From contig QQUG01000015.1 in the NCBI GenBank assembly GCA_008501705.1, positions 1 to 43,557 of the forward strand: a stretch of DNA of 43,557 nucleotides, written 5' to 3'. Source of the DNA: Flavobacterium sp. Its GTDB lineage: Bacteria; Bacteroidota; Bacteroidia; Flavobacteriales; Flavobacteriaceae. The first letter of the stretch is position 1. Each line of letters begins with the position of its first letter. The translations under genes were made by a program, and so were the position numbers. Under the pieces are notes generated by a model, which did not search any database, was not told the DNA's origin, and saw nothing but the letters and a program-made list of their open reading frames with translations. Shown one piece after another: positions 36,834-43,557 of this stretch.

Positions 36834-38840
36834 ATGCAGCTCCTCTTTCAATTATCGGATAATTTCGTAAATCAGTATCGCAATAGAGAACCTGACTTTG
36901 GCTTTAATGGCCTTGGGCTTTTAACCTACTTCCGCACTTATTCTCGTCTTAAAGAAAATGGTGAAAACGAACAATGGTTCGAAACGATCCGTCGGGTAGT
37001 TGAAGGTTGTTATTCTCTTCAAAAAGAATACATCTTAAATAATCATTTGGGCTGGAACGACCATAAAGCCCAGGATTCGGCCCAGGAGATGTACGACCGG
37101 ATGTTTACAATGAAATTCCTCCCTCCGGGACGAATGCTTTGGGCCCTGGGCACCCCTTTAATTCATGAGAAGAAAGTAGGGCAGGCTCTTTTTAATTGTG
37201 CTTTTGTATCGACCGAAAAACTAGGACAATCCCTAGATGAGGCATTGATGCCATTCGCCTTTATGATGGATATGAGTATGGTGGGCGTAGGAGTGGGTTT
37301 TGATGTGGCAGGAGCGCAGCAACTCATTGTATATAAGCCTCAAAAAACTGAAGATCTATACATAATCTCCGATACCCGTGAGGGTTGGGTAGAAAGCCTG
37401 AAAAGGTTACTTTCCTCCTATTTTACATATCATTTTAGCGGTCAATCTGCACTTACAGTACGCTTTGACTATAGTAAAATCCGACCCGCCGGAGAGTTAA
37501 TTAAAGGCTTCGGTGGGATTTCAAGCGGACCTGCTCCCCTTGAAAATCTGCACGATCAAATTCGGAAAGTGCTGGATAAGGAAGATAATAAATACATTAG
37601 TATTACGGCTATCGCAGACATTATGAATATGATAGGCCAATGTGTGGTGGCCGGCAATGTCCGGCGTACTGCCCAAATTGCCCTAGGCAATGTATATAAT
37701 GAAGAATATAGAAAATTAAAGGACTACCAATGGGATGATTCTGTTAACGAATACACCGGATCTCGGGCAAACCGTGCTGCTTATGGTTGGGCATCTAACA
37801 ATAGTGTTCTGGTAGACGATAAAACAGATTTTAAAGAAGTAGCGCAACAAACAGCAAAAAATGGCGAACCCGGGTATATATTTATGGATAATATACGGTC
37901 GTATTCCCGAATGTGCGATCCTGTTGACCATAAGGACATTAAGGCAAAAGGCACCAATCCGTGCGGAGAACAGTCTCTTGAAAGCTATGAACTGTGTTGT
38001 CTGGTTGAGACTTTTCCATCTAAAGCAGAATCGAAGGCCGATTACCTCCGAACCCTGAAATTTGCTTACCTGGTTGGGAAAACAGCAACCCTGGCCAGTA
38101 CTACCTGGCACCAGACCAATCGCGTACAAAAACGCAATCGTAGAATTGGCACCTCCGTTACCGGGGTCACCAATTTTATTGAAAAATACTCCCTTGATAA
38201 ATTAAAAAGCTGGCTGGAAGACGGGTATAACGAAATCCAAAGGTGGGACGAAATATACTCTGCATGGTTATGTGTACCTCGTAGTATAAAAACAACAAGT
38301 GTAAAACCTTCCGGAACCGTGAGTTTGCTCGCAGGGGTTAATCCCGGCTGTCATTATCCGGAATTCGAATATTATATCCGCCGGGTTCGAATTGCGAAAA
38401 CAACCCGGTTTTTACCAGAGTTGGCCGCAGCCGGTCTGGATATGGAAGAAGATATCATGGATCCTTCATCCATGGTTATTTCTTTTCCGGTAAAATGTGA
38501 AGGCCGAAGTCTTAAAGAAGTAAGTATTTGGGAGCAGGTGAGTTTGGCTAGTTTTCTCCAGACGTATTGGTCGGACAACCAGGTGAGCTGTACCGTTACC
38601 TTCACTCCCGAAGAAGCCGATCAAATATCGCCTATCCTCGATTTTTTCAAGTATAAATTGAAATCCATCAGCTTTTTACCAAAATTAGAAGCAGGAGCCT
38701 ACGCTCAGATGCCATACGAGGCCATTTCGAAAGAACAATACGAAGAAATGATAGAAAATTTGTCGCCTTTAACGTTTCTGAATGCGGGAGAAGATGTCCT
38801 CCAGGAAAAATTCTGTACAAACGACAGCTGCGTTATTTAA
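36834..38840 (+). CDS. Adenosylcobalamin-dependent ribonucleoside-triphosphate reductase (class II)
   Basis: LPPGRMLWALGTP, NCAFVST, GTNPCGEQSLESYELCCLVE, TTSVKPSGTVSLLAGVNPGCH, and C-terminal CTNDSCVI redox Cys pair. Confidence 0.85.
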   Translation: MQLLFQLSDNFVNQYRNREPDFGFNGLGLLTYFRTYSRLKENGENEQWFETIRRVVEGCYSLQKEYILNNHLGWNDHKAQDSAQEMYDRMFTMKFLPPGRMLWALGTPLIHEKKVGQALFNCAFVSTEKLGQSLDEALMPFAFMMDMSMVGVGVGFDVAGAQQLIVYKPQKTEDLYIISDTREGWVESLKRLLSSYFTYHFSGQSALTVRFDYSKIRPAGELIKGFGGISSGPAPLENLHDQIRKVLDKEDNKYISITAIADIMNMIGQCVVAGNVRRTAQIALGNVYNEEYRKLKDYQWDDSVNEYTGSRANRAAYGWASNNSVLVDDKTDFKEVAQQTAKNGEPGYIFMDNIRSYSRMCDPVDHKDIKAKGTNPCGEQSLESYELCCLVETFPSKAESKADYLRTLKFAYLVGKTATLASTTWHQTNRVQKRNRRIGTSVTGVTNFIEKYSLDKLKSWLEDGYNEIQRWDEIYSAWLCVPRSIKTTSVKPSGTVSLLAGVNPGCHYPEFEYYIRRVRIAKTTRFLPELAAAGLDMEEDIMDPSSMVISFPVKCEGRSLKEVSIWEQVSLASFLQTYWSDNQVSCTVTFTPEEADQISPILDFFKYKLKSISFLPKLEAGAYAQMPYEAISKEQYEEMIENLSPLTFLNAGEDVLQEKFCTNDSCVI

Positions 38841-38969
38841 TATAAAATATTTCCATTTAAGGTGAGTAAAAGGCAACTGTTCCGACTAACACATCCTCAA
38901 AATGTTAGTGTGATTGGTTCGTATCACTTAAAATGATTGAATCCTACACAAAGTGATTTCTTCCTGATT

Positions 38970-39593
38970 ATGAAAACGGATGGTAAGATAATAGCTATAG
39001 TTGGTGCCCAGGCGTCTGGCAAATCGACCCTGGTACGGAAATTAACAAAAGTGCGACCGGAATTCAGAGGCTTCTACGAGGGTGAAAACTTTCCGAAGTT
39101 TGTAACAGATGCCTTTGTCACTAATAAATTTCGTTTGCGTTCCTTTATTTACTTTCACAACCATTGGATAAAACAATACGTAGAAGCTGAAATGCTTTAC
39201 AAAAAAGGGCTTGTGTGCCTTTTAGATACTTTCTGGCTAACCAATCTATTCTATTTGGATACCCTTAGAGATAAGAACGATCAGCTTCTTATCTTCGATC
39301 TTATTAGATCTACTGCTCAATTATTCCCGCCGCCTCATGGAATTATTTTTCTTAATGATGACATATCGGTGATGGAAAAAAGAATCTATAATCGGTCCCA
39401 ACAAGGCAACAGGGATTGGGAGAATCGTTCTCAATGGCTTTCGGAACCCATGATGGTTAAACAAAGACATGAAGATCTGTTTCAGAAAAAAATTAATTTC
39501 GATGTATTTGTTAAAGATTCTAAAGTAATTGAACTAAAAAGTTCAAGCCCTCACCTTATCGATAAATGTTTAGAGTTTATTGATGAATGTTAG
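38970..39593 (+). CDS. P-loop nucleotide/nucleoside kinase-like ATPase
   Basis: Start MKTDGKIIAIVGAQASGKSTLVRKL (Walker A); small single-domain kinase-like protein. Confidence 0.65.
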   Translation: MKTDGKIIAIVGAQASGKSTLVRKLTKVRPEFRGFYEGENFPKFVTDAFVTNKFRLRSFIYFHNHWIKQYVEAEMLYKKGLVCLLDTFWLTNLFYLDTLRDKNDQLLIFDLIRSTAQLFPPPHGIIFLNDDISVMEKRIYNRSQQGNRDWENRSQWLSEPMMVKQRHEDLFQKKINFDVFVKDSKVIELKSSSPHLIDKCLEFIDEC

Positions 39594-39620
39594 TTATACC
39601 TGGTTTTAAGGCTTCGACAT

Positions 39621-39644
39621 AGCTGCGGTTCGACTGCCTGAAGC
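39621..39644. repeat. Dispersed intergenic repeat copy (REP-like)
   Basis: AGCTGCGGTTCGACTGCCTGAAGC matches 34828-34851 at 21 of 24 positions. Confidence 0.5.
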
Positions 39645-39649
39645 AAACA

Positions 39650-39680
39650 AAAAAACCTCCTGTAAAAACAGGAGGTTTTT
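39650..39680. terminator. Bidirectional intrinsic terminator
   Basis: AACCTCCTG-TAAAA-CAGGAGGTT flanked by A- and T-runs; lies 3' of the tRNA fragment. Confidence 0.8.
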
Positions 39681-39684
39681 GAAG

Positions 39685-39743
39685 TGCGGCTGAAGGGAGT
39701 CGAACCCCCACGCCTTGCGGCACTAGATCCTAAGTCTAGCGTA
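39685..39743 (-). pseudogene. tRNA-Leu(UAG) 3' fragment (anticodon arm to discriminator), likely integration-site remnant
   Basis: Minus strand CTAGA-CTTAGGA-TCTAG anticodon arm, variable arm TGCCGCAAGGCG, T-arm GGGGGTTCGACTCCC, acceptor 3' strand CAGCCGCA; no matching GCGGCTG acceptor 5' strand or D-arm upstream. Confidence 0.8.
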
Positions 39744-39839
39744 TATTGCACCAAAGAAGTGCAAAAACACTCATTTTCAATGATTTATATGATTTGTCAT
39801 TTTCTTTAAAGTCATTTAATATCAGTTGATTTCAACATT

Positions 39840-39860
39840 TGTTGTACCTATGTTGTACCT
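39840..39860. repeat. 21-bp direct repeat, copy 1
   Basis: TGTTGTACCTATGTTGTACCT, identical to 39925-39945. Confidence 0.9.
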
Positions 39861-39924
39861 AAAAAGCCCAATAAATTCGTATCTTTATCGAAAGTGTACA
39901 ACAAAAATTGAGCAAAAAACGCAA

Positions 39925-39945
39925 TGTTGTACCTATGTTGTACCT
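39925..39945. repeat. 21-bp direct repeat, copy 2
   Basis: TGTTGTACCTATGTTGTACCT; just upstream of the integrase gene. Confidence 0.9.
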
Positions 39946-39977
39946 GATTTGACTTTCGTACTCAAAACAGGTTAATT

Positions 39978-41192
39978 ATGTCATCAAATGCAAAAATAAT
40001 TCTTCGTAAAAAACCGAACACTAAGGGACAATATCCGTTAGCTATTCGAATTACAAAAAACCGTCGTTCCACTTATCAATATGTTGGCCATTATATTGAT
40101 ATAGAGGAATGGGACGAAAAAAACCTTCGAGTAAAAAAATCAAATCCAAATGCCGATAGCTTAAACAAGTTGCTATCACAACAACTTTCTGATGCCAATA
40201 AGGCTCTTATTGATTTACAGTACGAATATAAAGATGCCTCTGCAAACCAGATTAAAAAAGAAATTTATGCATCAGGGAACTCCTCAACTTTCTTTGAACT
40301 GGCACAAGAGCATCTGGATGAACTGGAAGTTGCTGAAAAGTTAAACCGTCTATCCACGGACAGCGCATTGATTAGTTATATCGTAAAATATCACAAATCT
40401 AAACAGCTTTCATTTCAAGAAATTGATGAGCGCTTTCTTAAAAAATTGATGATATACCTCAAAGTTAGGCACGACCTTGCAGAGACTTCAATAATGAATA
40501 TCCTTGTTTTAATCCGCTTATTGTTCAACAGAGCTATAAAGCTAAAAATAGTCAGCAGGGAATTGTATCCTTTTGGTGGTGACCAAATTAAAATCAAGTT
40601 TCCTGAGACTACAAAAATAGGGTTGAACATTGTTGAAGTAAGAGAAATTGAAGCCTTAGATAATCTAACTCGTAATGAAATTCACACAAGAAATGTTTGG
40701 CTATTCAGCTTCAATTTTGCAGGAATGCGGGTTACTGATGTGCTCTGGACAAAGTGGTCAGATATATACGACAATAGGCTTCATTACAGAATGAATAAAA
40801 ACTCAAAACTACTGTCCTTAAAAATTCCAGATAAAGTTCTAAGAATTTTAGATTTCTACAGAGATGATAAAAGATACGCTACTGATTTTGTTTTCCCTGA
40901 ATTGAAAAAGGCGAATCTTGATGATGCAAAAGACATCTATAATAAAAGGAAAACGGCAACTAAGAAATTCAATGACAACTTAAAATCCATTGCTAAAAAA
41001 GCTAAAATAGACAAGAAGATAACAATGCATATCGCCAGACATACTTTTGGTAATATTGCCGGTGATTCCATTCATCCTTTAATGTTACAAAAGCTATATA
41101 GACATAGTGATTTAAAAACCACATTGAATTATCAGGCAAATTTTATCCATAAAGAAGCGGATGATGCTTTAGATAGTGTTGTTAACTTTTAA
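39978..41192 (+). CDS. Tyrosine recombinase/integrase (Bacteroidota type)
   Basis: N-terminal arm-binding-like domain (ILRKKPNTKGQYPLAIRITKNRRSTYQYVGHYI); catalytic region NFAGMRVTDVLWTKWSDI, ITMHIARHTFGNIAGDS, KLYRHSDLKTTLNYQ. Confidence 0.95.
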   Translation: MSSNAKIILRKKPNTKGQYPLAIRITKNRRSTYQYVGHYIDIEEWDEKNLRVKKSNPNADSLNKLLSQQLSDANKALIDLQYEYKDASANQIKKEIYASGNSSTFFELAQEHLDELEVAEKLNRLSTDSALISYIVKYHKSKQLSFQEIDERFLKKLMIYLKVRHDLAETSIMNILVLIRLLFNRAIKLKIVSRELYPFGGDQIKIKFPETTKIGLNIVEVREIEALDNLTRNEIHTRNVWLFSFNFAGMRVTDVLWTKWSDIYDNRLHYRMNKNSKLLSLKIPDKVLRILDFYRDDKRYATDFVFPELKKANLDDAKDIYNKRKTATKKFNDNLKSIAKKAKIDKKITMHIARHTFGNIAGDSIHPLMLQKLYRHSDLKTTLNYQANFIHKEADDALDSVVNF

Positions 41193-41208
41193 GTTATTCT
41201 ACAGTAAG

Positions 41209-41994
41209 TTAAATATGAGTCGGGCGAACTAATTTTTGATTAAAACATTTAACCAACATCTTGTATAATTTGGGATGTTTCTTTTTAAGTAAGTCCGGAC
41301 GTTCAAAAAAATACTCTGAAGCAACCGCAAAGAATTCAGCTTGATTAGTGCCACCATATTTTCTGATATCAGAATGGTTATCATTTATCGCTTCCATTTC
41401 TTTATGGATTAAGTTTAACCAAGGTATGGCATATTGATGTTCCAATAGCCGTTCTGGCACACCGTCTGTTCTATCGTCCAACTTATCTATAAGATGTACG
41501 AATTCGTGTATGCCAGTATTACTTTTATCGGTTGTATTTTTAAAGCCGTGGTATAATGCTTTTTTGGAAAGTATCATTTGCTTCTCGAACCTTCCATTAC
41601 CAACTATTCCACCAATATTCCGTGAGTTATCCTTACTGCTAAATTGCATATCCTCATTAAAATTATCTGGATATAACAGGATTCCGCTTAAATTGGTGTA
41701 GTGCCATTCTTTGAAGCCAAAAACAGGGATTACTGCACTTGCTGCAATTAAAATCTTGTCCAATTCTTCTAGTTCAAACTGCACAGCATCAATATAGACC
41801 TCACTTAAAAATAGCATCATTTTTTGCTGAAAAATTAGCTGTCCGTCTTTTGAAAGATTTCTATAAAACAGCACATTATCCATTAATAATTTATGCCAAT
41901 GCTCTGGAAATGGCTTTACGCCTTGGCGTTTCGCTTTTCTATAAAAATGAACAGCAAAGAGAATAATCACAACCGAAATTAAGATATAAGCCAT
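41209..41994 (-). CDS. MtfA/M90-family zinc-dependent peptidase, membrane-anchored
   Basis: N-terminal TM; HEFVHLIDKLDDRTDGVPERLL zinc motif and NQAEFFAVASEYFFERPDLL. Confidence 0.85.
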   Translation of the reverse strand: MAYILISVVIILFAVHFYRKAKRQGVKPFPEHWHKLLMDNVLFYRNLSKDGQLIFQQKMMLFLSEVYIDAVQFELEELDKILIAASAVIPVFGFKEWHYTNLSGILLYPDNFNEDMQFSSKDNSRNIGGIVGNGRFEKQMILSKKALYHGFKNTTDKSNTGIHEFVHLIDKLDDRTDGVPERLLEHQYAIPWLNLIHKEMEAINDNHSDIRKYGGTNQAEFFAVASEYFFERPDLLKKKHPKLYKMLVKCFNQKLVRPTHI

Positions 41995-42008
41995 ATTAAA
42001 AAAACGTA

Positions 42009-42221
42009 TTAATCTACAGGTTCCGCTTTAAATCCTACTTTTTGCAAAGTAGATGTTACGTCTTCTTTAGTTGCACCATCGCTTTCAATGGTTAAGATTT
42101 TATTAGGATTGGCAGTATCTACTTCCCAACTTTCTACACCTTCTTGTTTGTTTAAAAAAGGGGTTACTTTCGATACACACCCACCACAATTGATATTTGT
42201 TTTAAATTTTAAAGTTTTCAT
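42009..42221 (-). CDS. Heavy-metal-associated (HMA) domain copper chaperone-like protein
   Basis: FKTNINCGGCVSKVTPFLNK with CxxC metal-binding motif; 70 aa; next to a Cu-ATPase. Confidence 0.85.
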   Translation of the reverse strand: MKTLKFKTNINCGGCVSKVTPFLNKQEGVESWEVDTANPNKILTIESDGATKEDVTSTLQKVGFKAEPVD

Positions 42222-42241
42222 TGTATTGAATTTATTTGTTA

Positions 42242-43555
42242 TTAAAGTTTTACTCGTTTAAGTCTTAAGCTATTTGCAACTACAGACACACTACTGAATG
42301 CCATTGCAGCACCTGCTATCATCGGATCCAATAAAAAACCGTTTACGGGATACAAAACTCCTGCTGCAATTGGAATACCGATGATATTGTAAATGAATGC
42401 CCAGAACAAATTCTGACGAATGCCCAACACGGTTCTTTTTGATAGTTCCAGTGCTTTGGGGATGGATTGTAAATCTGACGTTATCAAGGTCATTTTTGCT
42501 ACATCCATTGCTATATCGGAACCTTTACCCATTGCAATGCTTACATTCGCCTGTGCCAAAGCGTGGGAATCATTAATCCCATCGCCAACCATAGCTACTA
42601 TCTTTCCATCCGCCTGTAATTTCTCGACAAAAGCCGCTTTGTCCGAAGGCATTACTTCGCCTTGGTAATTTGTTATTCCTACCTGATTTGCAACAGCTAA
42701 TGCGGTTTTACTGTTATCTCCCGTGAGCATATAGACCTCAATGCCTCTTTCTTGAAGCATAGCTATAGCTTTTTTTGAAGTTTCTTTAATCTTGTCTGCA
42801 ATGGCCAGTATCGCGAGCACTTGATTTTCGTTACCAAAGAATATGACTGTTTTTGCTTTTTCTTCGAGACTTTCTGCTGTTTGCATTAAAGTAGTGTCGA
42901 TTTGAATATTCTTTTCGACCATTAGTTTATGGTTGCCCACATAATATTTTGAACCATTCTGCTGTTGCGCCTTTACACCTTTTCCGGTAATACTTTCGAA
43001 GGAAGTAATTTCTGCTTGTTCAATATTTTCCTCTTTCAAATGATTAACGACTGCTTCTGCCAAAGGATGTTCTGATTGCCCTTCGATAGCCAAGAGAATT
43101 TCCTTGTATTCATTTTGATTTTCAAGCTTATCGTTCCAGAGTATATCGGTTACCAATGGTTTTCCTTCTGTAATGGTACCTGTTTTATCCAGGATTACTG
43201 CATTCACTTTATGGCCGAGTTCTAAACTTTCGGCATCCTTTATCAAAATATTGTTTTCAGCGCCCTTGCCGATACCCACCATTATGGCAGTAGGCGTTGC
43301 CAAGCCCAAGGCACAGGGACAAGCGATAACCAGTACGGCCACAGAAGTTAATAAGGCTTGTGAAAAGGCATTATCGCCTCCTACTGACATCCAGACGATG
43401 AAGGTGACAATGGAAATACCGAGTACCACAGGAACAAAAATACCAGCAATCTTATCGACCAGTTTTTGAACGGGTGCCTTACTCCCTTGTGCTTGCTGAA
43501 CCATTTTAATAATTTGGGAAAGCAGGGTTTCCCCGCCTACTTTTTCAGCGGTAAA
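42242..43555 (-). CDS. copA: Copper-translocating P1B-type ATPase (N-terminal part outside window)
   Basis: CPCALGLATPTA, DKTGTITEGKP, GDGINDSHALAQA motifs; frame remains open to the window edge (TAEKVGGETLLSQIIK upstream of the listed Met). Confidence 0.9.
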   Translation of the reverse strand, partial: FTAEKVGGETLLSQIIKMVQQAQGSKAPVQKLVDKIAGIFVPVVLGISIVTFIVWMSVGGDNAFSQALLTSVAVLVIACPCALGLATPTAIMVGIGKGAENNILIKDAESLELGHKVNAVILDKTGTITEGKPLVTDILWNDKLENQNEYKEILLAIEGQSEHPLAEAVVNHLKEENIEQAEITSFESITGKGVKAQQQNGSKYYVGNHKLMVEKNIQIDTTLMQTAESLEEKAKTVIFFGNENQVLAILAIADKIKETSKKAIAMLQERGIEVYMLTGDNSKTALAVANQVGITNYQGEVMPSDKAAFVEKLQADGKIVAMVGDGINDSHALAQANVSIAMGKGSDIAMDVAKMTLITSDLQSIPKALELSKRTVLGIRQNLFWAFIYNIIGIPIAAGVLYPVNGFLLDPMIAGAAMAFSSVSVVANSLRLKRVKL

Positions 43556-43557
43556 TT

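Larger units (their letters stand above)
39685..43557. mobile_element. Left end of an integrative element inserted at tRNA-Leu(UAG); right end outside window
   Basis: Truncated tRNA 3' end directly next to a tyrosine recombinase and heavy-metal cargo genes. Confidence 0.75.

Noticed and set aside
37716-38129. 137-aa ORF antisense to the ribonucleotide reductase
   Set aside because: Shadow of the conserved NPCGEQ region.
38885-38909. ACTAACA/TGTTAGT inverted repeat after the reductase gene
   Set aside because: Short arms, no T-tract and no second copy; not supported as terminator or operator.
39355-39385. GATGACA in the P-loop kinase gene as a fifth ECF promoter
   Set aside because: Lies inside a coding region and lacks CGATGT at the 14-bp spacing.
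39685-39770. Intact tRNA-Leu gene
   Set aside because: No complementary acceptor 5' strand or D-arm; only the 3' half is present.
39840-39945. CRISPR array
   Set aside because: Only two copies of a 21-bp repeat plus an inverted half-unit; better explained as integrase binding sites.

Overview
The window is a Flavobacteriaceae-like (Bacteroidota) chromosomal segment: about 39.7 kb of core chromosome followed by the left end of an integrative element. The chromosomal part contains a glycosyltransferase tail, tandem LpxR-like genes, an M28-PDZ peptidase, and a polyamine operon (speA-speB-deoxyhypusine-synthase-like-acidic ORF-RMD1). It also has mevalonate genes with a UbiA prenyltransferase, an ECF-sigma locus, sugar uptake genes, an Rrf2/ric nitrosative or iron-sulfur stress pair, and a B12-type ribonucleotide reductase with a P-loop kinase. 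The strongest new observation is around 15.8-26.5 kb. An ECF sigma / TPR anti-sigma-like / membrane-tailed TPR-CHAT protease operon sits beside a transglutaminase-like gene, an S74-chaperone fibre-like gene and a divergent T9SS-sorted serine hydrolase. Four transcription-unit starts in this locus carry the identical bipartite motif GATGACA-N14-CGATGT, so I propose a self-contained ECF regulon. Other notable signals are a shared GGA-N8-TCC operator before rrf2 and ric, and a tRNA-Leu(UAG) 3' fragment marking an integration site. Next to that site is an integrase with 21-bp direct repeats and Cu-ATPase cargo. All calls come from reading the sequence and supplied ORFs; no database search was run.
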